Source: Schistosoma mansoni (taxonomy: Eukaryota; Platyhelminthes; Trematoda; Strigeidida; Schistosomatidae). Taken from it: a stretch of DNA of 64,000 bases. Positions 55,340 through 64,000 of the stretch are shown here, in pieces. The DNA lies in NCBI RefSeq assembly GCF_000237925.1, contig NC_031495.1, positions 65,020,939 through 65,084,938 of the forward strand, written 5' to 3'. The first letter of the stretch is position 1; the number at the start of each line of letters is the position of its first letter. Made by a program: the position numbers and the translations under genes. The notes under the pieces were generated by a model. That model worked only from the letters and a program-made list of their open reading frames with translations, did not search any database and was not told the DNA's origin.

Positions 55340-55755
55340 GTTGAATTGATGAGTCGACTACAGCTAGACCATCATGGAAAATCTGAAAACACTAGACGGC
55401 CGTATCGTCCTAATATGGGACTCCTCAGTAGTGCTCATCTATCATCTTGCACGTGGGAATCGAACCCAGGACTTTCGGTCTCACGCGCGAACGCTTAACA
55501 TCTAGACCATTAAGCCGGCATCCGACGGTGTCAATGTCTAACTTCAATCAATCCACGATATTGTGCCACTATAAACCAATATCACAACAGATACGGTTGA
55601 ACTCCACTGGTCACGGCTTTGCTCTAGAAGTTCAGGAAATATCTCTTGAAGTCAGTCACTAGTGAGCATATGATGGTTATTATGAGATTAGAGCTTATGT
55701 GAACTCATGAATTCAACTATTAAATTAATACGATCTGCACAAAACCTCCATTCTG
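55340..55755. repeat. Family B SINE, minus body with inverted end
   Basis: A near full-length minus unit (ribozyme core GATAC instead of GAAAC, tRNA-like part, body) followed by a plus-oriented 3' end at 55700-55755 (TTCAACTATTAAATTAAT to CCTCCATTCTG). Confidence 0.8.
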
Positions 55756-55854
55756 ATAGTAATTTATCATAGTGAGGGATACGATATCATTCTCACCTTG
55801 AAGATTACATTGAAATTTATCGCTTGTTTTTTTGTGAATAAGTGAATTCAAACT

Positions 55855-56160
55855 TACTTACTTACTTGTGCCTGTTACCCTTCGTGGAGGAGCATAGGTC
55901 GCCCACCAGCATTCTCCATCCAACTCTGTCCTGGGCAATCCTTTCCAGTTCTTTCCAGTTGTTATTCATCCGTTTCATATCTGCTTATTCCTTCAACTTC
56001 CAAGGCAGAGTTTAAATGGTTTGAATTACTTTTTCTGATTAGCGTTTTTTAGCGAGTTAGTTTTTCTACGGGATGGGGTCGCTAACCCTATGCCCAACCC
56101 TCCTCCTTTACCCGGGCTTGGGACCGGCAGTAACTCTAGAAGAGCTACAGATGGAGTTCA
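55855..56160 (-). mobile_element. RTE internally deleted element: leader plus 3' end
   Basis: On the minus strand the 5' leader (56160-56029) is followed after about 20 bases by the last 150 bases of RTE (KAQDRVGWR region) and a GTAA tail (55855). A complete small element of about 300 bases without coding capacity. Confidence 0.75.
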
Positions 56161-56164
56161 TGTA

Positions 56165-56780
56165 GGTAAAATGTAGGTACATGTAGGTAACCATTCAGAG
56201 TTTGTTAAACTCTTACCTGTAAAACTGAAGGATTATAATTTTCACTTTCTGATATTAAATAAGTTCTGTGAAACTACCAAGAGCATCATGAAAGTATTTT
56301 TTAACGAAACAGATAAAGTTTTGGTGAACAGGACTCTGAAGAAGATCTACAAAAGCAGTCTGATCAAACAATAGATAAGTACACCTCTTATAACATTCTA
56401 ACCATATATTCTCAAAACAAACTTCCAAACATTCATATAGTTTTATTCAGACATGAATGGCTTTAAGGTCTATAGGAGAAGTAGAAAGTTTATTGTGGGG
56501 ACTGATGTGTTAAATGTACGAAACCTTCAAGAATGGTCTATGAGGTTTACTGACCAAATCCTTGAGATGACTGGAGATTATTTTTGACATGTTTAGGCTG
56601 TAAGAAACAATTAGTTTTTTTTGTGAATGGGAATCTTACAGTTGGTTGTTTGTTACAATATAGTTTGTTCACTGCCTATCTCAGTAAAACATTTGTAAGA
56701 GACAATATAAGATGCTTTGATTAAAATCGGAGAACTTGAAATTACACTATCCAAAGCAGCCTATATTGCTGACTTTACAA
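56165..56780. other. Stretch without gene
   Basis: AT-rich, a few GTAGGTA repeats at 56163-56195; nothing else recognised. Confidence 0.4.
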
Positions 56781-56830
56781 CAAGGACGCACGTTTCGTCC
56801 TATTTGGGACTCGTCAGCTTGACGTACCTA
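56775..56830 (-). ncRNA. Hammerhead ribozyme motif, family A
   Basis: CAAG, CTGACGA, GTCCCAAATAGGAC, GAAAC, GTGC, GTC, CTTG. Core complete. Stem I uses CAAG/CTTG instead of the usual ATCCAG/CTGGAT, partly from flanking DNA. Confidence 0.65.
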
Positions 56831-57010
56831 CATCTCAGAGTTGATGTTCACTCTGGGACTCGAACCCGGTACTGTTCGCTTCAAACGCCATCGAGTTATC
56901 CAATCAGCTACTGAGTCCTGATAGCCACATGCTTGTGCAATGGGGTGAAGTTTAAATTCACTTAGTATCACTTGTTTGAATCATCCCATTGATGTTTGGG
57001 ACTGCAACTG
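56782..57010 (-). repeat. Family A (Sm-alpha type) SINE, single orientation
   Basis: Complete tRNA-like part and ribozyme on the minus strand. The element boundary at 56782 falls at or next to the ribozyme cleavage site. Confidence 0.8.
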
Positions 57011-57339
57011 TTAAAATCGAATAATCTTCGTTAGTTCGTGATTTAATTAAAGTTTATACAAGGTTTTTGTTTACACATATAATCAAAACAATACAAATTT
57101 TACACTCTTGACAAGTTCTTCTACTAAGTTAAAGATGTTTAAAGTTCTTGTACAATAGAAAAGAAATTTGTTCGGGTAAACATGATAATTGCAAGCAGTT
57201 ATGAACTAGAATGACAGTTTGGAGTATTGTAAGACAATACTTCATTGCCTACGGTGTATAACTGTCTAAAATTCCACATGGTTTAAATCCCCTGGTCACG
57301 ATTTAGCATTAAAGCTCAAGGAATTGAATCTAGAAGTCA

Positions 57340-57605
57340 ATCACTAGTGAGCCAATGATTTTTATAATGAAGAATTTCATGGAAATTATAAGGCGTTCAA
57401 AGACACTTTATAGCAAGTAGATCTTCATCAGACCGCCATAAAATATCCATAAACACTGGGCGGCCGTTTCGTTCTAGTATATGACTCAGTATTGGTAATC
57501 CAAGACATATCATTCGGGGGATTCGGAAACATGTTTTTAATGGTAGTCTAATTGAGATCAGCTAATGATAAAAAGTGTTTGAAAACTATGATCTCCACCA
57601 TACCC
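57340..57605 (-). repeat. Family B SINE, very degenerate
   Basis: CACTAGTGAGCCAATGAT and GGGCGGCCGTTTCGTTCTAG mark the family; the rest is eroded. One of the oldest copies. Confidence 0.55.
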
Positions 57606-57609
57606 TACA

Positions 57610-58700
57610 GTGATGCGACAACAGTTACTGTTAAATCTTACGTTAACATTGTGAGTGATACCGTATATAACAGTAAAATATAATTCCAGAGACTTGTAAT
57701 GTTTTACAAATTATCATCAGTTATAAAACAATACAGTGAATGCATGCTATTATAGCAATCATCCTACAACCAATTTCGATTATGGTTAATTTTGGTTAAG
57801 TCCTTTTATTAACTTAACAGGAAATGTTATTTAAACAGTAGCAATCCGCATATTTCTTTGTACTCCTATGATCACTAGAGCACATGACAGACTCGAACTA
57901 AAATGTTGACTGCTTAAATATCAGTCGATGGTTCATTGTCTACCCTATATATGTATGTACTCAAATCCTATTATTAGCCTTTGCTTTGCCTCTCTGTGTC
58001 TTTATGCTATTTGACTGTGAATTCGCTTATATTATATTTGCTCACACATACATACTCGCCTCTGTGCTTCGAATTCGCTCGATGTGCTTATAGCTTTGTG
58101 ATCTGCTCTATCAGCTAATAAGCTGTAGTTACCATGTCTCCTTTTGCCTTTTGATTTCAAACGGCGTTGAGTTAACGAAGCGAAACCACTTAACCACAAA
58201 ATCAATTGAAAATATTTATTCAGTTCAAGTTTCTCAACTGTGGATAAACATCAGTGAAGAAAACTTTACAATCCCGGCTACCTTGGAAACTATTTTCATT
58301 TTGTGATTGCTCAGAAGATATTACACAAATTCCGCTTAAAATGTTATTTATCATCATTTGACAATCCTGATGATTATTCATTTCGTCTAAATTCTAGTTT
58401 AGATATCATTTAACATAAAAGTACAACATACTCATTTCGTTCTATTTGTGATTGGTGTTCTTCTCTTCATATACCTTTTTATGAAACTAAACTACCTATT
58501 ATTTAGTTGATATATTATTTGTCACAAACTGATATCTCCTATAGAACTGTTCAGATCCTTCTTCCCCACAGAGAACTCCGTATAAGTCTGCACATAACAT
58601 GAGATAGAGTATTATCAAATATTAAGATGAGGGTGATCTTCAAACAATTTAGCGATGTATGCAATAAATTCCACTACTTAACTATTTTCTGTATTACTTC
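57610..58700. other. Stretch without gene
   Basis: No recognised repeat or frame. Confidence 0.4.
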
Positions 58701-59075
58701 ACACTATTGAGGCGATCGGACCAAAGATACGTGGAACCCGTACGAGCGGTCTAGAGCACTTGTCGATCCTGCTTTCTGCCTAGCCCACCCAGTTAAGTCC
58801 AGAACACCAATAACAACCTTCGCAATATAAATCATTACTTTCAAACATACTGGGTTTATATACCAAACAAACAGACCACATCGTACCAATAAAATAGAGA
58901 ATAACATTTGTACAAGATTTAGTCAAATGTGGCTGTGAATAGGGGGAACAGTAATTAATGGACTAGAGATAGCTCAAAAATGGTAAATCGTATAATAATA
59001 GTCTGTAGGTAAAAATAAATATGATAATGAGGGGAACATGAATATGAATAGTTTAGTTACTTAACAATTATACAA

Positions 59076-60851
59076 ATTGTGCAAATTCTCAAACCGCTCC
59101 ACAAAGAAATTGTTAAACATAGTGTCAAGGATTCCTTTGAATTTGTCAATAATGTAAAAAATCTATCGCTCAAGAATAAATTTATGATATCATTAGATGT
59201 AACGTCCCTATTCACCAACATTCCTCTACTTGAAACGGTAGATTTTATTTGCAATGAATTAATAGAGAGGAACTTAGAAACGGTAATTCCCGTATCCGCA
59301 ATAAAACAGCTAATTCTTAGATGCACAATGAATGTTCAATTCCGATTCGACAATGAGTATTATAGACAATTAGATGGGGTAGCCATGGGGTCACCATTGG
59401 GCCCTATACTGGCAGACATTTTTCTGGCAAAACTAGAAAATGGTCCACTCAAAGACACAATTAGCCATCTAACATCATATTGTCGCTATATAGATGATAC
59501 TTTCATAGTATTAGAGAAAGAACATGAAAAGGAGAACATCCTTAATATATTTAATAATATCCACCCATCAATTACGTTTACACTAGAAGAAGAACAGAAT
59601 GGTAGTATATCGTTTTTAGATGTCCAACTAACCAGAAGAATAGACGGAACATTAAAAAGAGGATTACATAGAAAATCTACAGTTGGACAGTACACTCATT
59701 TCTATAGCGCAGTACCAATGAAATACAAAAGAAACCTAATAAAGATCCTTACTCATCGTGCTAGAAGGATTTGCTCTGACGACATTATTTTAGATGAATT
59801 GGCTAATATTCGAAACTTGCTTAGCAAGAATGGGTATCCAATGAAATTCATCGACAAACACATGACGGAGACGAAAAGAAGGACAAAGTTACCTACTGTT
59901 CCGAAGAAGGTACTGTTCCTAAAGTTACAATTCTTAAATGATGCTACTGAAGAAATCTTGACACAGAGGTTAAGAAGGGCAGTACAGAAAACATTTAATG
60001 CAGCCCGACTTAGTACCGTCTTCTACAACCGCCCCACAATAAGAACTGTTAATAAAGACAGATTGCCTGAATTCGCCACATCTATGTGTATTTACCAATT
60101 CAACTGCTCCTGTGGAGCCAGTTATATAGGGCGTACAATTCGGCAAGTTCGTCAACGAATAACAGAACACCATCCGTCATGGTTGACTAAAGGACAGATA
60201 AAGGGGATTAAGAGTTCTATTCTCGCTCACTTGGTGGACACAGGTCATCATGTTGAACTGAATAAAGCTTTTAAGGTTATCTACCATATTCCATCAAATT
60301 TACCACATGGTTTACGAGCTCGTCTATTGCACATAGCTGAAGCCATCGCAATTCATATCTACAAACCGAACCTATGTATCCAAAAGAAGTTTGTACAACC
60401 ACTCTCGCTACCTTGGCCATCGGTATAGCGGAGTTTGTAGCATAATTTCGGTAAACAATTATCTTATTCCTTCCATTTTTTGTATTTTGTATTTTACTTA
60501 TTCTCTTCATTCGTCTCTTGATTCTTACATAATTACTATATTACTGACCATTCATCAAAATTTTTTAGTTCTTACTTCTCATTTTTATATATTATGCAAC
60601 GTAGCAAACGCTTGATTTTCGAATAATAACTTTGATTAGTATTAATCCTTCTCTTCCAATTAATGTTAGTTTATAATCGATGTCATTATATAATCATTAC
60701 GTAACGTATCTACTCCATGAGTGTTATTTAATTATTGTAAATCATATATATATTAGTGTAGAGCCATGATGAAAAACTAATTGAAAAGAAATTTCTTCGC
60801 TCGATTCGTTCCTTTTTTAATTAACAAATGTCAAAATGGGAATTTTCACTT
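59076..60851 (+). mobile_element. Penelope-like element, 5'-truncated, with 10-base target duplication
   Basis: The insert is flanked by perfect copies of AATTATACAA (59066-59075 and 60852-60861). It splits a solo-LTR-like repeat whose other copies in the window run straight through this point. It contains the C-terminal part of a Penelope-type reverse transcriptase joined to a GIY-YIG nuclease, then about 420 bases of 3' untranslated sequence. The long open frame and the perfect flanking repeats suggest a fairly recent insertion. Confidence 0.85.
59079..60428 (+). CDS. Penelope-like reverse transcriptase (partial) plus GIY-YIG endonuclease
   Basis: An open frame of 449 codons beginning at the truncation point, so the apparent start is not native. 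Reverse transcriptase motif A is near residue 35 (FMISLDVTSLFTNIPLLETV), motif B near residue 103 (GVAMGSPLGPILADIF), and motif C is RYIDDTF near residue 138. A GIY-YIG nuclease follows near residues 345-400: the IYQF and SYIGRT segments, then the R..QRI.EH helix and HLVDTGH. This domain order (RT then GIY-YIG) defines Penelope-like elements. The N-terminal RT region (fingers and the family-specific N-terminus) is missing through 5' truncation, as is common for target-primed insertion. It copies element RNA into DNA at a nick made by the nuclease; this truncated copy could not do so alone. Confidence 0.9.
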   Translation: MQILKPLHKEIVKHSVKDSFEFVNNVKNLSLKNKFMISLDVTSLFTNIPLLETVDFICNELIERNLETVIPVSAIKQLILRCTMNVQFRFDNEYYRQLDGVAMGSPLGPILADIFLAKLENGPLKDTISHLTSYCRYIDDTFIVLEKEHEKENILNIFNNIHPSITFTLEEEQNGSISFLDVQLTRRIDGTLKRGLHRKSTVGQYTHFYSAVPMKYKRNLIKILTHRARRICSDDIILDELANIRNLLSKNGYPMKFIDKHMTETKRRTKLPTVPKKVLFLKLQFLNDATEEILTQRLRRAVQKTFNAARLSTVFYNRPTIRTVNKDRLPEFATSMCIYQFNCSCGASYIGRTIRQVRQRITEHHPSWLTKGQIKGIKSSILAHLVDTGHHVELNKAFKVIYHIPSNLPHGLRARLLHIAEAIAIHIYKPNLCIQKKFVQPLSLPWPSV

Positions 60852-60934
60852 AATTATACAATAGGGAGTATATATATCATATTGGTCCATAAATAGTCCT
60901 CAAAGTTACCATATTAAGAGAATAGAATAACTGT

Positions 60935-61235
60935 CTATGATCTAGTTTTCAATGTACTAAAGAAAGGCGATCTTAAGAAGTGTGATAACTACAGGGGCAT
61001 CACTCTTTTTTCAATACCAGGAAAAGTCTTTAACAGAGTATTGTTAAACAGAGTGAAGGACTCTGTCGACATCCAACTTTGAGATCAACAGCCTGGATTC
61101 CGTAAGGATCGATCGTGTACAGACAGAATCACAACTCTACGGATCATTTTGGAACAATCAATTGAATGGAATTCATCACTCTACATCAACTTCATTGACT
61201 ATTAGAAAGCATTTGATAGTGTGAACAGGTGTGGT
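60935..61235 (+). mobile_element. RTE LINE, early RT block
   Basis: Encodes KGDLKKCDNYRGITLFSIPG, KVFNRVLLNRVKDSVDIQL, QQPGFRKDRSCTDRITTLR and SLYINFIDY, KAFDSVNR, containing RT motif A. Two stops. Lacks both 5' and 3' ends. Confidence 0.85.
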
Positions 61236-61472
61236 GTTTGAATGAACCAATGATTTATTCGTATTGATAACTGTTTTGATTTTGATTTCCAAATACATTA
61301 CATTCGTTCATGCTTATCTAATACTTCTTGATTACATTGCATTATTGCTGAAATTACTAGTTCATACTATACTTCAAAAACTTCAACTCATCACAACAGG
61401 ACAATACAATAAAGGCTTCTTCGATACTATTATTATTATTTTGGATGATTCTTTAAAATTTAAATTAAAAGA

Positions 61473-61988
61473 ATCGTGGATGTGCACTGCTGGGGAGTCC
61501 TACAATAGGACGAAACGGCCGTCCAATGCTTCCAGGTTTTCCATGGTGGTCTAGCTTCAATTGACTCATGATTTCAATTATGAAATTACTGAAATCTCCA
61601 CAAAAAACCCCTTCTGACATATAATCATATGCTCACTAGTGACTGACTGTAAGGATTGTTTCCTTGAGTTCTAGTGAGAAGCAGTGACCGGTGTAGTTCA
61701 AACCACGTCTGTTGTGAGATAGGGACTCACTGAAGAAAATTGGTGAATGGTTGCTCAACTTGGTGGATTGGTTACAGTTAGACATTAACGCCGTAGGATG
61801 CTGGCTCAGTGGTCTGTCGGTTAAGTGCTCCGGCGCGAAGCTGGTAGGTCCTGGGTCCGAATCTCGCTCGCGAAGCGGGATCGTGGATGTGCACTGATGA
61901 GGAGTCCCATAACAAAACGAATTGGCCGTCCAATGATTCCAGGTTTTCCATGGTGGTCTAGCTTCAATTGACTCATGATCTCAACTTT
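61473..61988 (+). repeat. Family B SINE, head-to-tail 1.3-unit array
   Basis: Two ribozyme regions (61483-61540 and 61888-61945) about 405 bases apart in the same orientation with one full unit between. Both ribozymes have core changes (CTGGGGA; AACGAATT). Confidence 0.8.
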
Positions 61989-61989
61989 A

Positions 61990-62275
61990 TGGAATTCAAT
62001 AAATGTCTATTATCTAGTTTTAAATATATCACCATATATATTGTCAATTTTCAATATAATTAACTGGGTTGTTTAAAATTTTCAAATTAGATATCAACAT
62101 TATTTAAATATAAACAAACAAATTGACTTCAATATTAAAACTATTTTCATCATTAATTAGTTTACCACTTATATGTACTTTGAATGTAACTTGACCATTC
62201 TCTAAATATGGATGGATAGATGGATTGAATAGATGAGAAAAAAACAACAACCTTGGTGATCATAATAAATCGACT
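61990..62275. other. Upstream region of the gene at 62335
   Basis: AT-rich unique sequence, no transposon copy, probably promoter. Confidence 0.4.
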
Positions 62276-62277
62276 AA

Positions 62278-62284
62278 TATAAAT
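62278..62284 (+). promoter_or_regulatory. TATA box of the gene at 62335
   Basis: TATAAAT 57 bases before the ATG, with GTCACTAAG downstream. It matches the arrangement before the gene at 54265. Confidence 0.5.
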
Positions 62285-62334
62285 AGTCACTAAGAACTTG
62301 GCCTTTTAATGAATTGAATATTGAATATTACAAC

Positions 62335-62667
62335 ATGACATTCTCTCCAGGATTATTATCCTCTATGTGTTACATAAGTTTCGCATTATATTTTTATGAT
62401 TTCATACAACCTTCAACGACTTCTACCATTCACTATCCATCAATCAATCAGATTTTTTCAAAAGTTGAAGAAATTGAAGATCCGAAGAATAAAGTATTCA
62501 ATGAAACTGAACCAGAGACATTAATGATCAGTCCAGTAAGATCGGGTCTTTTTAGAAGATCTAGACGAAATGATAAGGATAAACATAATAAAAATCGTCG
62601 AAGAAAGGATCGTCATAAGAAAAGTTTACGTTATCCATTAAAAAAGAAAATGATTGACAAGAAATAA
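62335..62667 (+). CDS. Small secreted basic protein (YPS/ETEP/PVR family), paralogue 2
   Basis: A 110-residue single-exon frame starting at the first ATG (62335); an in-frame TTG seven codons upstream is unlikely to be used. Residues 1-27 hold a hydrophobic leader (LLSSMCYISFALYFYDFI). It has YPSINQIFSKVEEIE, then ETEPETLMISPVR and a Lys/Arg-rich tail with FRRSRR and KNRRRKDRHKK. Block order and spacing match the frame at 54265; the C-terminus is Lys-rich here and Arg/Tyr-rich there. TATAAAT lies at 62278 and AATAAA at 62922. The function is unknown to me. Two diverged copies sharing conserved blocks and promoter layout argue for real genes. Confidence 0.75.
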   Translation: MTFSPGLLSSMCYISFALYFYDFIQPSTTSTIHYPSINQIFSKVEEIEDPKNKVFNETEPETLMISPVRSGLFRRSRRNDKDKHNKNRRRKDRHKKSLRYPLKKKMIDKK

Positions 62668-62921
62668 TTTCATTGAAATGATTTATACTACTTAAATGAA
62701 AATTTTTGATTTTATATATTGAAACAATATTGATACTACTTGTAAGTTTAAATGAGAAAATCATACGTATCTTATTTAAACAATCATTTTATTTGAAATT
62801 TAAACTTAGTAACTATCATTCTATGTTTCCTCAATGTTTCACTTTTAAGTACCCTTTAATTATGAACTCAGTTTATTAAGTTCTGACTTGAAGAGTTTAT
62901 ATTGTTCATGTGATTTGTTTA

Positions 62922-62927
62922 AATAAA
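62922..62927 (+). promoter_or_regulatory. Polyadenylation signal AATAAA, gene at 62335
   Basis: AATAAA about 255 bases after the stop, just before a family B repeat at 62968. The spacing is like that in the paralogue. Confidence 0.45.
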
Positions 62928-62967
62928 CATTTATAATTTAGTGAACATTTTTTTGAATTTATAAATT

Positions 62968-63187
62968 TGAAATCATGAGTCAATTGAAGCTAGATCATCA
63001 AGGAAAATCTGGATGCACTGGACGGCTGTTTCGTCCTATCGTACGACCCCTCAGTAGTGCGCATCCACGATCTAGCCTCGTGAGATTCGAACTCGGGACC
63101 TACCAGTCTCGCGCCAGAGCACTTAACTGATAGACCACTGAGCCAGCATCCTACGGCGTTAATGTCTAACTCTAACCAGTCACGAAC
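62968..63187 (-). repeat. Family B SINE, 5'-truncated
   Basis: 3' end, ribozyme (CTGAGGG, last core base changed) and tRNA-like part with B box GAGATTCGAACTC reading in reverse. Confidence 0.75.
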
Positions 63188-63189
63188 TA

Positions 63190-63710
63190 CTCAAATTGTT
63201 TTAGTATTAATGGAATCACTTGATAACTTCATACGGCGGCAACTGACAGATCCAACCCTTCAACAGTTATCCTCAACTATGGAACCCAAAAAGAAGGCGA
63301 CAGGGCAAAATACCAGGAAAGAATGAAGAGCTGTTTTGTTTTACTATACGACTTTACAACGGTGTGTATTTTTAAGTCTAAAAGTAATCAAACCCTAGAC
63401 CTTTAGGTCCTGCATGATACCGTTAGCTTTCAGATCTCTCATTTGGTATCAAAACCTGAATAATTTAGTGGTCGACGTCGGATGTGATGTTTCTATGTCT
63501 ATTCTTACGTCAAACCGATGGCGTAAATAGCCATTCAGTTTCAAAATAGAACCAAATGATTATCCAGTAATGCTTATTTATTTCACAGTTCTTCGTTTGA
63601 CGTTACTTTAAAGACATAACTACTGTCAAACATTTTAAGTTGCTGAACAAACATTCGATTCTCAAACAGTTGATTCTTAAATATCTAATTAATACTTAAG
63701 ATGACCTGTG
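63190..63710. other. Stretch without gene
   Basis: Less AT-rich than its surroundings but no recognised frame or repeat. Confidence 0.4.
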
Positions 63711-63920
63711 TTATGGTGAACGAGAACATAAGTGGAAACAATCAAATGTATTTGAATACATGATTACAGAACATCTTAGTAAAATTTGAGAACCATACCG
63801 TAAATACTTCATTTTCAAAATGTCAATCAATGTCTTAAACTTTACTGTTCCTTCATTTTTACACCAACCATTCTTTGTTCTCGTTCTTTTTTCTTAGATC
63901 TTCTTAACCTTCTTACTTTC
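63711..63920 (+). repeat. Family C dispersed repeat, 3'-truncated
   Basis: TATGGTGAACGAGAACATAAG onward; cut off by an RTE leader at 63921. Confidence 0.6.
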
Positions 63921-64000
63921 CAGCTTAGCGTTTTTTTAACAAGTTAGTTTTCTACGGGATAGGGTCGTTAACCCCATGCTCAACCCTTCTCTATTATCCA
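63921..64000 (-). mobile_element. RTE 5' leader fragment, cut by window end
   Basis: Minus-oriented leader (CCGTAGAAAACTAACTTG, GCTAAGC). Its other side lies outside the window. Confidence 0.6.

Larger units (their letters stand above)
58705..60915 (-). mobile_element. Solo-LTR-like fossil (family L), copy 4, split by Penelope-like insertion
   Basis: Left part 58705-59075 and right part 60852-60915 are continuous in the other three copies. The younger Penelope-like element lies between, with a 10-base duplication of LTR sequence. Confidence 0.7.

Overview
The window looks like intergenic and intronic DNA from a blood fluke (Schistosoma). It is AT-rich, gene-poor and packed with nested repeats. 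The diagnostic signs are many copies of a tRNA-like short repeat carrying a hammerhead ribozyme (the Sm-alpha type known from schistosomes), RTE-clade LINE fragments ending in GTAA tails, and Penelope-like elements. There is one 200-base assembly gap (12246-12445). I cannot fix the species from sequence alone.

Host genes. The main gene runs on the + strand from 13905 to 37962. It has three coding exons (13905-15324, 33982-34535, 37231-37962) whose splice phases fit, and it encodes a 901-residue paired-class homeodomain protein of the Phox2 type. Its homeodomain is split between residues 46 and 47. Intron 1 is about 18.7 kb and intron 2 about 2.7 kb; both are full of transposons. Two small intron-poor genes (54265-54642 and 62335-62667, + strand) are clear paralogues: a hydrophobic leader, a YPS..QI.SKV block, an ETEP....I.PVR block and a very basic tail. 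Each has a TATA box about 55 bases before its ATG and a downstream AATAAA. A third small secreted or membrane-anchored protein may lie at 47388-47876. Two possible minus-strand exons (5442-5665 and 28249-28436) have good splice signals but no recognised product.

Repeats. Three separate short-repeat families (A, B and D here) combine a tRNA-like Pol III promoter region with a hammerhead ribozyme. A fourth (G) has a ribozyme-like core. In all four, many copies are inverted chimeras: a minus-strand piece joined to a plus-strand piece, giving foldback DNA. Several copies have clear 11-13 base target duplications. RTE LINE fragments are abundant, including internally deleted copies and short pieces of only the 5' leader. 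A Penelope-like element with an intact C-terminal reverse transcriptase plus GIY-YIG ORF (59079-60428) sits inside a solo-LTR-like fossil with a perfect 10-base target duplication. A 700-base tandem duplication, nearly identical, lies just after exon 1 of the Phox2-type gene.

Layout: 1-13.1 kb repeats and one candidate minus exon; 13.9-38 kb Phox2-type gene with repeat-filled introns; 38-47 kb repeats including an old Penelope-like copy; 47-63 kb small secreted-protein genes spaced about 7-8 kb apart with repeats between them.
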